This document shows positions 17,281-25,515 of a stretch of DNA of 32,704 nt, piece after piece. Below the pieces are notes generated by a model. That model was not told the DNA's origin. It searched no databases and saw nothing but the letters and a program-made list of their open reading frames with translations. The position numbers and the translations under genes are program-made. Origin of the DNA: an uncultured Muribaculaceae bacterium (GTDB taxonomy: Bacteria; Bacteroidota; Bacteroidia; Bacteroidales; Muribaculaceae); assembly GCA_910584665.1 (NCBI GenBank), contig CAJUBL010000036.1, positions 1 to 32,704 on the forward strand, given 5' to 3'. The stretch's first letter is position 1. Every line of letters starts with the position of its first letter.

Positions 17281-18423
17281 TCAGACCGGAACTGCCATCA
17301 GAGGAATGTCTGCGTGGAAGAGGAGTTTGTGGGCGAGAGACGGGTTGAAAAGACGGGCGAGAATATTTTTTCTTTTGTTAGGTACTACTATCAGCGATAT
17401 GTTTTTGTCGGCATTGATGCTGTTGAGATATTCGGCAGCCCGGTCGGTTTCCATGCTTTCCATGGTGAAGGTGCAGACCGGATAATGTGTGCGGCAATAT
17501 TCGAGCATTATATTACATTCATGTTCACTGGCCGGTCCGCGGAATCGTTTGCCTGCGATATGCAGAATGTGTATATTCATGGATGTATGGGGTGACAGGC
17601 GTGTCAGTGCGTCAAGAGCCAGCATATCGTTCTGGTCGAGATTGCTTATGAGTATTACATCACGTATGTCGTCGAGAGATCTGAGGTCGGTCTGCTCCGG
17701 TATGGTAAATACCGGCTGACGGCATGAATCAAGCACCTCGGCGGTTACCGAGCCGATAAGTTCCCGTTCTTTCTTCTCGGCTCCACGTGTCCCCATTACA
17801 ATTATCATGGGCTTGTGACGTTTCGAGAACTCAAGAACAGCATCCTCCGGGACCGCGGCCACCACTTCGGTGCCGTAGACCACCGGCGGCAGATCACCGG
17901 ATTTTATAAGACTTTTCAAAGTTACCGAAAACTCGTCAAGCCGCTGACGTGCCGCAGCATGAAGTTCTTCATCGACAATTATGTCTCCGTCTGTCTCGTT
18001 CTGAGGTGTCTGGCCGCTCGAGAAGTCAACGGTTGCATTGATCTGGATATTGATGCGGGTTGGCGGTATGTAGGCGTGGAGCAGGGTTATACGTCCGTTA
18101 TGACGCTTTGCAATATCGAATGCCAGTGCGCAGGCCCTGATGGAGTAGGTACTGAAATCGACCGGTACAAGTATCGACGGCTGATTGCCGGATCGGTCAC
18201 TTTCGTCGGGCATAATGAATATCTCGCTGTTCTCAATGATACGCAGGGCCAGCGGAAGGTCTGCCTCTTTTATGCGTACCCGTACACCCGATGATACGCT
18301 CGGTTCGGAGAGATTGACATTATGCAACACCACCGCTATACCCTCGTGTTCAAGAAGCGACTTGAGTTCCAGGGCTTTCTCGTAGGTGTGTATTGCGACA
18401 GTGAGAAGTCGGTCTGAGGTCAT
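17281..18423 (-). CDS. tandem universal stress protein with N-terminal DUF2007-like segment
   Basis: This 380-residue cytoplasmic protein has no signal peptide. Residues 1-72 resemble the small 'putative signal transducing' (DUF2007-like) fold, with a beta-alpha-beta pattern and V-R-V-R-I-K-E-A-D-L-P-L-A. USP domain 1 (about 82-243) begins I-L-V-P-V-D-F-S and has the ATP-binding loop G211-x2-G214-x9-G224-S, so it is predicted to bind nucleotide. USP domain 2 (about 254-380) keeps the fold (V-I-L-I-S-N-L-D, I-V-V-P-N) but lacks the glycine loop and is probably non-binding. It may respond to energy or redox stress, as USPs do. It lies 105 bp downstream of a small HTH gene on the same strand, and no convincing promoter was seen between them. 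Confidence 0.88.
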   Translation of the reverse strand: MTSDRLLTVAIHTYEKALELKSLLEHEGIAVVLHNVNLSEPSVSSGVRVRIKEADLPLALRIIENSEIFIMPDESDRSGNQPSILVPVDFSTYSIRACALAFDIAKRHNGRITLLHAYIPPTRINIQINATVDFSSGQTPQNETDGDIIVDEELHAAARQRLDEFSVTLKSLIKSGDLPPVVYGTEVVAAVPEDAVLEFSKRHKPMIIVMGTRGAEKKERELIGSVTAEVLDSCRQPVFTIPEQTDLRSLDDIRDVILISNLDQNDMLALDALTRLSPHTSMNIHILHIAGKRFRGPASEHECNIMLEYCRTHYPVCTFTMESMETDRAAEYLNSINADKNISLIVVPNKRKNILARLFNPSLAHKLLFHADIPLMAVPV

Positions 18424-18502
18424 TGCAGTCAGGGTCTTGATTTACACGTATGGTATATATAGCGGTGGTGTACTGTTGTAAGCTGATAGTGCGGGTAGGA
18501 CG

Positions 18503-18520
18503 ATCGATAATTATATCGAT
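18503..18520. promoter_or_regulatory. 7-bp inverted repeat between HTH gene and universal-stress-protein gene
   Basis: ATCGATA and TATCGAT flank a 4-nt ATTA spacer, a dyad of the size bound by small HTH dimers. It is not followed by T residues on either strand, so it is not a typical terminator. A role as operator for the neighbouring gene is speculative. Confidence 0.3.
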
Positions 18521-18528
18521 GCCGGGAT

Positions 18529-18792
18529 TTATTTTTCCTTGGCCTGTTCCTCCTGCAGTATTTCTACCGCCATGTCATAGATTGTAGTGTCGTCGAGAAC
18601 AACGATACCGCCGTCGGGGCCTGGCTCGATGTGTACTCCGCAGTTTTTTCCAAACTCATAGTTTACGCCGCCGAAATAGTTGCGGACGGTCTGAACAGTG
18701 ACGTTGAGCTTGTCGGCGATGCGGTGTGTGGCTCCATCGGGCAGGCTGTCTTTAAGACGGCGCAGGTCGTTGAATGTGATTGTTTTAGTCAT
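18529..18792 (-). CDS. small helix-turn-helix DNA-binding protein
   Basis: This 87-residue protein has residues about 20-42 forming a helix-turn-helix (A-T-H-R-I-A-D-K-L-N-V, turn, V-Q-T-V-R-N-Y-F), preceded by an L-K-D-S-L-P-D-G helix. The C-terminal half is a short beta-hairpin (V-H-I-E-P-G-P-D-G-G-I-V-V-L-D) and an acidic helix (about 69-85). Similar proteins of 80-110 residues, annotated only as DNA-binding, are common in Bacteroidetes; targets are unknown. It lies between the bat cluster and the universal stress protein gene, both on the same strand. The ATG at 18792 follows an A/T-rich leader with an interrupted palindrome that could be an autoregulatory site. Confidence 0.8.
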   Translation of the reverse strand: MTKTITFNDLRRLKDSLPDGATHRIADKLNVTVQTVRNYFGGVNYEFGKNCGVHIEPGPDGGIVVLDDTTIYDMAVEILQEEQAKEK

Positions 18793-18827
18793 GACTCTAT
18801 AAGTTTAAGGGTTAATAAATATACATA

Positions 18828-18877
18828 TTGTGTAGTTTTGAGTTCCCTAATTTAGAATTAAAAACTGAGTTACACAA
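18828..18877. promoter_or_regulatory. interrupted palindrome upstream of the small HTH gene
   Basis: TTGTGTA (18828-18834) pairs with TACACAA (18871-18877). Nested inside, AGTTTT (18834-18839) pairs with AAAACT (18860-18865). The two half-sites are about four helical turns apart and 35-85 bp upstream of the HTH start codon. This fits a dimeric repressor site or a folded leader, and no function is proven. Confidence 0.3.
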
Positions 18878-18931
18878 ATTTTTATGAGAAAAAAGTAAAA
18901 ATGATGTCTGAGACGGGTGTTTCTATAACCA

Positions 18932-19720
18932 CTATATCCTTTCGATATCGTTGCCGTTGATCCATGCGCGTGCGTTTCCGGCCACTTTGACCTCATACCA
19001 GATGTCGAGAGCCGGATCGGCAGGTTTGACTGAGTCGACTATTTCGACCTTTGTACCCTCGTGCAGCAGGAATGCCTGGGAGTCGGCATCGCTGGCGGCT
19101 CGCGGCGACGTGGATAATTGTGCCGATGGTGCCGTGATGATGGCCTTGTCATGATCTGATGCTCTTGAGGCGCCGGTGAATGACATGGACAGTGTGTATA
19201 CGGTAAGAACCAGCAATATTCCGCCGCCGAAGAAACATGTTTTCCTTATTATCACACCGGTAGTGATGAGATATGCTGCAAATGATATTACGGTAAGGGT
19301 AAACAGTATAAATGTGATCCATGCCCATGTATCCGGATGACGTGAGGAGGTGATGCTGTCGTATACACGCGATATAAGTGTGCTGTTATCGACAGGCTTG
19401 TCGGTGATGCGGGTGTTTACAAACTCGAGGTTTGCCCTGGCGTCATCGTTTGTAGGGTCAAGCTGGAGAGCACGCTCATACCATAGTACTGAACGGCCGA
19501 GATCTCCGAGACGATAATATGTGTTTGCTATATTATAATATAGGTCGGTGGAGGCTCCTGCCGAGTCTCGGGCTTCGTTGTATAGTTCGAGAGCGCGGGC
19601 ATAGGCCAGCGAGTTATACGCTGAGTCTGCTTCTGATGCGATATTACGGGCGTCAAGGTTCAATAGGCAGACGACAAGTGCGATCGTTGCGAGTATGTAT
19701 CTTGTAATGCTTCTCTTCAT
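18932..19720 (-). CDS. batE: BatE: TPR and SH3-like membrane protein of the aerotolerance cluster
   Basis: This 262-residue protein has a signal peptide or first membrane segment (about 5-24), two TPR repeats (about 30-92, with the Y-Y-N-I-A-N-T-Y-Y-R-L-G-D and A-L-Q-L-D-P-x-N patterns), two transmembrane helices (about 133-156 and 160-182) and a C-terminal bacterial SH3-like domain (about 188-262, ending A-W-I-N-G-N-D-I-E). This is the standard BatE layout. It is last in the eight-gene cluster, starts 4 bp after batD, and has no clear terminator downstream. Bat proteins are thought to form an envelope complex with the VWA proteins BatA and BatB and are linked to oxygen or stress tolerance; the biochemical role is unresolved. 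Confidence 0.9.
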   Translation of the reverse strand: MKRSITRYILATIALVVCLLNLDARNIASEADSAYNSLAYARALELYNEARDSAGASTDLYYNIANTYYRLGDLGRSVLWYERALQLDPTNDDARANLEFVNTRITDKPVDNSTLISRVYDSITSSRHPDTWAWITFILFTLTVISFAAYLITTGVIIRKTCFFGGGILLVLTVYTLSMSFTGASRASDHDKAIITAPSAQLSTSPRAASDADSQAFLLHEGTKVEIVDSVKPADPALDIWYEVKVAGNARAWINGNDIERI

Positions 19721-19724
19721 TGTT

Positions 19725-21551
19725 TTATTTTTTTAGTCGTTCGAGAGAATCCATGGCCTGTGATGTGGCATCATATATCTGAGACATGGTGTGTTGTGAT
19801 GCATCAGGGGTGTAGCGGGCCATTTCACACTCGTCGAGTATGTCGATGATATGGCTGACATTGGTCTCGTCCATTCCGTGTGAGGCCAGTTTCTCGCTGA
19901 CATTGACACGCGTAAGATCGCTGACGGGTATCACAAGGCGGTCGCTGATGTATCCCCATAGCGCCGTGAGAATCTCGGCGAAGAACTGTTCTTTGTCACC
20001 ACGGTCCATGAATCCGCGGGCTCGTTTGAGCCGTTTTTTTGCCACACGGCCTGCACGTGCTGTCTTGCGACCTGTGATATCGGCATCAAGACGCAGCTTA
20101 CGTCGGTATATAAACAGACCGGAAGCCGCCGAAGCTATGACAACGATCCAGGCTATCCAGAATGATGGGGAGTAGATAGCCGGGCGATGGATGTCCTGCG
20201 AGAGGGTGCCGTCGTCAAGACGGTGTATGTGCAATATGTCGGTTGCACGTTGTTTGATCTCACTCTGTTCGGTGACGCCTACTGTAGTCGAGGCACCGCG
20301 TTGCACGTCAAGTTCGTAGCCGCCTGCCGACAGTGTGACATATTCTTTTCTGGAGGGGTCGAAGTAGCTGAATTCTATTGGCTCTATATTGAATTTTCCT
20401 ACGCTCTGTGGTACGAATGTATACTCACTGGTTACGGTTCCTGTGACAGAACTGCCGACGACATGGGTGCGTACATCCTCACTGGGATTGTATTGCTCGA
20501 AGTCGACCGGAAAAACAGGTTGCGGACTCTTGACATACTTGATGTTGCCCGTGCCTGTGATTATTGTAGTGAGCGAAGCGGCTTCATTGGTGCGGAACTG
20601 ATCGCTGCTCAGTCTCGATTCGAGAGTAAACTTGCCTACAGCTCCGTTGTATGATGCAGGTTTTGGTGTGGGGAGTGGAGTGATGGTTATCGTTGCCGAG
20701 GTAGGCTGCAGGTTGACGTCCTGTTCGACGGGAACATTGGTAAAGCCCCAGAATCCATGTGAGACCCGCTGCATGGTGGTCACGCCCACGGTATATTCAC
20801 CCGAAGTGACTGTAAGTTTTCCCGAAGTTTGAGGGAAGATTATATATTTTTTCAGTTCGGCGGTAAGGTAGTTCTGTCCGTTGTAATGTTCTATGTCATT
20901 GTCACGGGAGGGCTGGTCCAGTTCCTCAATTATGAAGCCGTCGAAGGTTGGAAGTTTGCGGGGCTGTATGCCGCTTATGCTGTTGTATCGTGTATATAGT
21001 TTGAGTGTGCACTCAACGGCTTCGCCCTCATATACATGTGATTTGTTGAATATTATGCGTACGAAGATGTCTTTAGCCGAGATATTCCGGCCGGCTTCGG
21101 GTGTCTGGCTGTCTGGACTTGACGCCTGGCCGCTTTGTGACGGCGATCCTCCGTGGGGGGGATTGCTGTCAGGTGGCAATATTTTTATCTGTACCGGTTT
21201 GGACTGGATGGATTTGCCATCCACGATGAGTGTGGCGGCCGGTATGGTGTATGTGCCGGCTTTGACTGCACGGTATGTGTAGGCGTAGCCGGTAGTCGAT
21301 GAGGATGTCTGCTTGCCGTTGATTATTGTGATTGAGGAGCTTGAGGTTACTCCGGGACCGTTCAGCTCGGTGCAACCCTCGATAGTGCCCACCTTTATAT
21401 CCTGAGCGCGGGCATTTTCAAGCTGGAATACAACCTGAAACATGTTACCCTCAACAACTGAGCGGGGAGCCTGTACGGTAACCTCCTGGGCACGTCCTGC
21501 GAGTGTCGGGAGAATTAAAGTCAGAAATAGTATGATACGATTTATTACCAT
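19725..21551 (-). CDS. batD: BatD: oxygen-tolerance protein with repeated beta domains
   Basis: This 608-residue protein has a signal peptide (about 1-21, A-G-R-A before Q-E) and an opening V-T-V-Q-A-P-x-x-V-x-x-G-x-x-F, the BatD hallmark. Several Ig-like beta domains in the periplasm follow, with a Pro/Ser/Gln-rich spacer near 128-150. Then come a single transmembrane helix (about 464-482) followed by R-R-K and a cytoplasmic helical tail. The length matches the family. Its start codon lies inside the last codons of batC (7-bp overlap), implying translational coupling. It probably acts as the periplasmic scaffold of the Bat complex. Confidence 0.94.
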   Translation of the reverse strand: MVINRIILFLTLILPTLAGRAQEVTVQAPRSVVEGNMFQVVFQLENARAQDIKVGTIEGCTELNGPGVTSSSSITIINGKQTSSSTTGYAYTYRAVKAGTYTIPAATLIVDGKSIQSKPVQIKILPPDSNPPHGGSPSQSGQASSPDSQTPEAGRNISAKDIFVRIIFNKSHVYEGEAVECTLKLYTRYNSISGIQPRKLPTFDGFIIEELDQPSRDNDIEHYNGQNYLTAELKKYIIFPQTSGKLTVTSGEYTVGVTTMQRVSHGFWGFTNVPVEQDVNLQPTSATITITPLPTPKPASYNGAVGKFTLESRLSSDQFRTNEAASLTTIITGTGNIKYVKSPQPVFPVDFEQYNPSEDVRTHVVGSSVTGTVTSEYTFVPQSVGKFNIEPIEFSYFDPSRKEYVTLSAGGYELDVQRGASTTVGVTEQSEIKQRATDILHIHRLDDGTLSQDIHRPAIYSPSFWIAWIVVIASAASGLFIYRRKLRLDADITGRKTARAGRVAKKRLKRARGFMDRGDKEQFFAEILTALWGYISDRLVIPVSDLTRVNVSEKLASHGMDETNVSHIIDILDECEMARYTPDASQHTMSQIYDATSQAMDSLERLKK

Positions 21552-22384
21552 GGTTTATCGACAGTTCTACGAGTTGATTTGTTTTCGCGTTCGGCTTTCT
21601 GCTGAGCCTCGACGCGACGTCTGGTTGCATTTTCTTCTTTCTCCATGGCTTTGAGGATCTGTTCGGCATTGGCCTGGCTCATACCTCCCTGCTGTTGTTG
21701 CTGGTCCCGTTTGTCCTGGTCCGGCCGTCTGTTGCCCTGTTGATCCTGGTTCTGTTGATCCTGCTGGTCCTGCTGGTCTTTGTCCTGCTGGTCCTGATCA
21801 GGCTGATTCTGCTGCTGTTGCTGCTGTTTATCCTGTTCCTGTTCTTCCTTATCCTGCTTATCCTGATTTTTATCCTGATCCTGATTCTGTTGCTGTTCCT
21901 GAAGTTTGAGCTGTGCAAGGCGTAGATTTTCGCGGGCATTATTGTCAAGAGGATTGCGTCTCAGGGCATCCTTATACATTTCAATGCTGCCGGCGTAGTC
22001 TTCTTCCTGGTATGCTCTGTTCCCGAGATTATAGAATGAACGCTGGGATGCGTCGGGGATTAAGGCGCTCTTGGCTATGTCCCTGAATAGTGAGTCAGCT
22101 TCGGTACGTGCAGACTCGCTGCCTTGTCTGGCAAGGGATGACGCGAGGTTGTAGCGTGCTACATCACTCGAAGGGTTCTCGGCAATGGCTTTACGGTTGG
22201 CTACTTCGGCCTGTGCATATTCCTGACGTTCGAAATGTTTGTTGCCCTCCTTTATATATTGGCGTTCACGTCTGGTGGTGGGCACCTCATTTTCGGAGGT
22301 CCTGTCACCGTCACATGAGGTCATAACTGAGATCGCCGCTATGCCTGCCGCTATTATGATTGTGCTTTTGTATAATCCTTTCAT
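21545..22384 (-). CDS. batC: BatC: TPR lipoprotein with long Gln/Asp/Lys-rich segment
   Basis: This 279-residue protein has a lipobox V-M-T-S-C (Cys24) followed by D-G-D. TPR repeats run from about 44 to 148 (Y-N-L-A-S-S-L-A-R-Q-G and F-Y-N-L-G-N-R-A-Y patterns). Residues about 163-234 are nearly all Q, D, K, E and N and must be disordered. The conserved C-terminus (E-Q-I-L-K-A-M-E-K-E-E near 241-251, ending in D-K-P-W) is typical of BatC. It begins 6 bp after batB and overlaps batD by 7 bp. It probably docks on the VWA proteins BatA and BatB. Confidence 0.93.
   Translation of the reverse strand: MKGLYKSTIIIAAGIAAISVMTSCDGDRTSENEVPTTRRERQYIKEGNKHFERQEYAQAEVANRKAIAENPSSDVARYNLASSLARQGSESARTEADSLFRDIAKSALIPDASQRSFYNLGNRAYQEEDYAGSIEMYKDALRRNPLDNNARENLRLAQLKLQEQQQNQDQDKNQDKQDKEEQEQDKQQQQQQNQPDQDQQDKDQQDQQDQQNQDQQGNRRPDQDKRDQQQQQGGMSQANAEQILKAMEKEENATRRRVEAQQKAERENKSTRRTVDKPW
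21683..21898 (-). repeat. low-complexity coding repeat (CAG/GAC/AAG-rich) in batC
   Basis: About 216 bp encode the Gln/Asp/Lys-rich segment of BatC, built from irregular repeats of units such as Asp-Gln-Gln and Gln-Asp-Lys. The near-repeats share short words (CCTG/CTGGTC on the + strand), which should make the length variable between strains without shifting the frame if changes occur in whole codons. Confidence 0.75.
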
Positions 22385-22390
22385 AGCTGT

Positions 22391-23422
22391 TTACTTGGAA
22401 AAGAAATTGTAGTTCTTGAGCCAGCCTATCTTGCGGTCGAGTACAAAAATGTCTAAAAGCAGAAGTATGAAAGCAAGGAAGACGAACAGCGGGAATTGCT
22501 CGGCACTCTGCTTGTAGCGTACGTTTTTGAGTTCGCTCTTCTGCAGGTGGTCAAGTTGGTCGGTAAGTTCCGATACCGCGTTGGAACTGCTGCCGGATAT
22601 GTATATGCCGCCTCCTGCCTTGGCTATCTCACGGGCCATTTCTTCGTTGAGAGCGGTTGTGACCGGCTGCCCGTTATAATCCTTGAGATACTCGCCGCGT
22701 GCGGCATTGACAGGTATAGGGGCGCCCTTGAGCGATCCCACACCGATGACGTCGACCTGAATGCCGGTGTCATGGGCCTGCCTGGCCATATCGATAGCGT
22801 CTCCCTCGTGATTCTCACCGTCGGTGATGACGATGATGGCCCGGTTTATTTCCTCGTCGGGCGAGAATGAGTTCATTGCCTTACCTATGGCGTTGCCTAT
22901 GGCCGTTCCCTGTGTCGATACCATGTCGGTGGAAATGTCATTGATGTACATCTTGGCCGAGACGAAGTCGGTGGTGATGGGAAGCTGGGTATAACTTTCA
23001 CCGGCGAAGACGATAAGACCCACACGGTCATTGTCGAGTGCGTCAACCATCTTGCCGAGCAGGAATTTGGCGCGGTTAAGGCGTGATATGCCGTTAGGGT
23101 CATCGGTAGATGATGCATTCATTGACCTTGAGACGTCCAGGGCAATCATCACTTCGATTCCGTTCGTTGTCTCCTGCTGCTCTTTCTCTCCGTATCTCGG
23201 ACGTGCACATGCTATTACAAGCAGGGCGACGGCCAGGGTCTCGATACTTATCTTGACCCACGGAGTATAGGTTGAGGCGTCCGGCATGAGAGAGGCGAGA
23301 ATCTCCGGCCGTCCGAACCTGCGTATCTTGGCACGACGTCGCATGCGGGCCCAATAGAACAGACCGAAGATCGCCGGTGCGAGCAACAGCAGGTAAAGAA
23401 TATGTGGATAAGCAAAGTTCAT
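22391..23422 (-). CDS. batB: BatB: von Willebrand factor A membrane protein
   Basis: This 343-residue protein has transmembrane helices at about 6-24 and 57-73, a VWA domain (about 88-280) and a C-terminal helix (about 315-333). The metal-ion-dependent adhesion site is intact: D96-x-S98-x-S100 in A-L-D-V-S-R-S-M, a Thr in the T-Q-G-T-A-I-G loop, and a T-D-G-E-N-H segment. It is paired with the homologous BatA gene 30 bp upstream. A periplasmic or membrane-associated adhesion-type partner of BatD, BatC and BatE is the accepted model. Both VWA copies keep their metal-site residues here. Confidence 0.93.
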   Translation of the reverse strand: MNFAYPHILYLLLLAPAIFGLFYWARMRRRAKIRRFGRPEILASLMPDASTYTPWVKISIETLAVALLVIACARPRYGEKEQQETTNGIEVMIALDVSRSMNASSTDDPNGISRLNRAKFLLGKMVDALDNDRVGLIVFAGESYTQLPITTDFVSAKMYINDISTDMVSTQGTAIGNAIGKAMNSFSPDEEINRAIIVITDGENHEGDAIDMARQAHDTGIQVDVIGVGSLKGAPIPVNAARGEYLKDYNGQPVTTALNEEMAREIAKAGGGIYISGSSSNAVSELTDQLDHLQKSELKNVRYKQSAEQFPLFVFLAFILLLLDIFVLDRKIGWLKNYNFFSK

Positions 23423-23452
23423 AGTTGTAGTGCAGGTAGAAAAATGAACATT

Positions 23453-24448
23453 TTATGGTATTGATCTCATGACAGTGTGACGTAACAGTAACTCTATGGC
23501 TATAAGCCCCAGAGCGGCAGCAATGAGCAGAAATGTCAGGGAGCTGTCTTCGGTGTGGCTGAAATTGCGCACGTCTATTACAGTCTTCTCGAGTGTGTCA
23601 ATCTCGTCAAATATCTCTTTTAGAACATTGTTCCCGGTAGCACGGAAATATTTTCCTCCGGTCATGGCTGAGATTTCCCTGAGTGTCGCTTCGTCGATCA
23701 CTACAGGCTGGTTGGTATAGGTCATGCGGCCGAAGAAATCAACAGTGGGCATGGGTGCGTTACCGTTCTTGCCTATGCCTATGGTGTATACCTTTATGCC
23801 GAGCTGGCGTGCGATTTCTGCTGCTGTGAGAGGTGCTACATTACCGGTATTGTTGGAACCGTCGGTGAGCAGAATTATACTCTTGCTCTTGGCCTGGCCA
23901 TCCTTTATGCGATTGATGGCGGTTGCAAGGCCGTCGCCTATGGCGGTGCCGTCTTCAAGCATGTTGAAGTTAAGCTGTTCTATATAGTTTGTAAGTGTTG
24001 CACGGTCAGTGGTCATAGGGACACCGGTCAGACTTTCTCCGGCAAATATTACAAGACCCATATTATCGTTCTCACGGCCATTGACAAACTGTGATGCTAC
24101 CTGTTTGGCCGCACCAAGCCTGTCCGGATCGAAGTCGCGTGCAAGCATGCTTGACGAGATATCGACAGCTATAACGATATCGGTACCTTCGGTAGTGGAC
24201 TCCCGCCATGAATCGTGAGTCGTGGGGCGTGCAAGTACTATGATGAGCGATGCAAGAGCCAGTATTCTCATAGCAAAGAGCGCGTGGCGCAGATAGTGCT
24301 TGAACGGCCTGTTTATGCTGGCGAACGGAGTGGTTGTCGATACCTGCAGTGCCGGCCGCATGTTGCGGTGCTTAAGCACATACCATATGATGACCGGTAT
24401 GAGCACTATAGGCAATAACCATAATATTATAGGATGAGCAAACTGCAT
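23453..24448 (-). CDS. batA: BatA: von Willebrand factor A membrane protein
   Basis: This 331-residue protein has the same layout as BatB: helices at about 7-25 and 55-73, a VWA domain (about 88-280) with D96-I-S98-S-S100-M-L-A, the D-G-T-A-I-G-D-G loop and T-D-G-S-N-N-T-G, and a C-terminal helix about 305-325. N-terminal residues M-x-F-A-x-P-x-I-L resemble those of BatB, showing common descent by duplication. It starts 23 bp after the 330-residue membrane protein gene and precedes batB by 30 bp. Confidence 0.93.
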   Translation of the reverse strand: MQFAHPIILWLLPIVLIPVIIWYVLKHRNMRPALQVSTTTPFASINRPFKHYLRHALFAMRILALASLIIVLARPTTHDSWRESTTEGTDIVIAVDISSSMLARDFDPDRLGAAKQVASQFVNGRENDNMGLVIFAGESLTGVPMTTDRATLTNYIEQLNFNMLEDGTAIGDGLATAINRIKDGQAKSKSIILLTDGSNNTGNVAPLTAAEIARQLGIKVYTIGIGKNGNAPMPTVDFFGRMTYTNQPVVIDEATLREISAMTGGKYFRATGNNVLKEIFDEIDTLEKTVIDVRNFSHTEDSSLTFLLIAAALGLIAIELLLRHTVMRSIP

Positions 24449-24471
24449 GGTGTTCTGCTTGGGATATGTTG

Positions 24472-25464
24472 TTACTGTTGCGTTATCTTATCTGTCAGGA
24501 TATCTTCTTTATTATCTGTGATATCATCTGCCTCTGGTTCCGGGAGTGGCCTGGTGTTTTCGACAAAATCTATGGCGTTGCGGAATGACTTGACGTTGTC
24601 GTCGGGCATCGGACGCATTTTGGCAAACTTGACAAAATCGGCCACTTCGAGAATCTGTCTCATAAGGCTTTCCGAAGGGCGCGTTTCGGGGTTGGAGTTC
24701 AGTCGGTCGAGAATCTGTCGTGATGTCATCTCCATGGCGTTGATATTGAAACGTTTATCGATATATTCACGCAGTATGTCGGTGAGCTCGGTATAATAGG
24801 CACGTTCTTCACCTCGCTCGCAGAGGTGCTGTTCACGCAGATTGTCGAGCCGCTGGCGGGCCATTTCGTATGGAGGTATCGGCTTTCTGACCGGCATGAA
24901 CGGAACCTTGACACGCCTGGTGAATATCAGGACGGCACATACACCGCCGCCTACGATAAGCAGGGTAAGCAGGATCCAGCCCCAATAGTCTATAATCCAG
25001 TCAGGCAGGAAGTCGTACCACCTCGAGAGTACTGTAAGCGTATCGGCATCCGGGTGTATATCTTCCAGATTGGATACATCTACAGGATTGACTTTCAGAG
25101 TGACTATATTGGAAAGCATAGTATCGCCATCATTGAGATACAGTACCGGCGGGAGAGCATAGGCTCCTGAGTCGAATGACTGCAGGATGATACGCCTGGT
25201 GATCTGCCTGACATCGTCACTGAGACTGACGGTATCGCAGCTTGCCTCTCCTACAACCTCAACCTGTGGAGGCATGGTCTGAGGGATGAATCCAACCGAG
25301 GCATTGGCATCACTGGGTTCCACAACCTCAACTGTGAGCGAGGTGATATTGCCCATGGTGACGTAGGCCGAGTCGAGGGTCGCCGTTATCGACGACTTGG
25401 CTATGGCGGCCGGCGCTATTGCCAGGATTATTGAAGGAATCGTTAGGTATCTCATCAGCTTCAT
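24472..25464 (-). CDS. single-pass membrane protein of the bat cluster, BatD-like layout
   Basis: This 330-residue protein has a signal peptide (about 1-22), a periplasmic beta-rich domain (about 24-135; V-T-L-K-V-N-P ending like an Ig strand), one transmembrane helix (about 160-182), then a cytoplasmic helical region (about 195-305) with R-A-Y-Y-T-E-L-T-D-I-L-R-E-Y-I-D-x-R-F and an acidic tail. It has the layout of a shortened BatD: an Ig-like ectodomain, one helix and a helical tail containing the same 'x-Y-x-x-L-T-x-x-L-x-x-Y-I-x-x-R' motif. It sits between the DUF58 gene (51 bp) and batA (23 bp), a position occupied by an unnamed gene in other Bacteroides bat operons. I do not know an assigned function. 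Confidence 0.82.
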   Translation of the reverse strand: MKLMRYLTIPSIILAIAPAAIAKSSITATLDSAYVTMGNITSLTVEVVEPSDANASVGFIPQTMPPQVEVVGEASCDTVSLSDDVRQITRRIILQSFDSGAYALPPVLYLNDGDTMLSNIVTLKVNPVDVSNLEDIHPDADTLTVLSRWYDFLPDWIIDYWGWILLTLLIVGGGVCAVLIFTRRVKVPFMPVRKPIPPYEMARQRLDNLREQHLCERGEERAYYTELTDILREYIDKRFNINAMEMTSRQILDRLNSNPETRPSESLMRQILEVADFVKFAKMRPMPDDNVKSFRNAIDFVENTRPLPEPEADDITDNKEDILTDKITQQ

Positions 25465-25515
25465 TTTATAAATCTCGATATATATGTTGAATGATATGTG
25501 GAAGTATGGAATATG

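Noticed and set aside
18880..18931. Terminator of the bat cluster after batE
   Set aside because: T-rich sequence is present on the - strand but only a 3-bp stem precedes it. No convincing hairpin was found.
21695..21925. Leu/Val/Phe-rich 76-codon frame on the + strand that looks like a membrane protein
   Set aside because: It is the antisense reading of the Gln/Asp/Lys codons of batC, which gives hydrophobic residues by chance.
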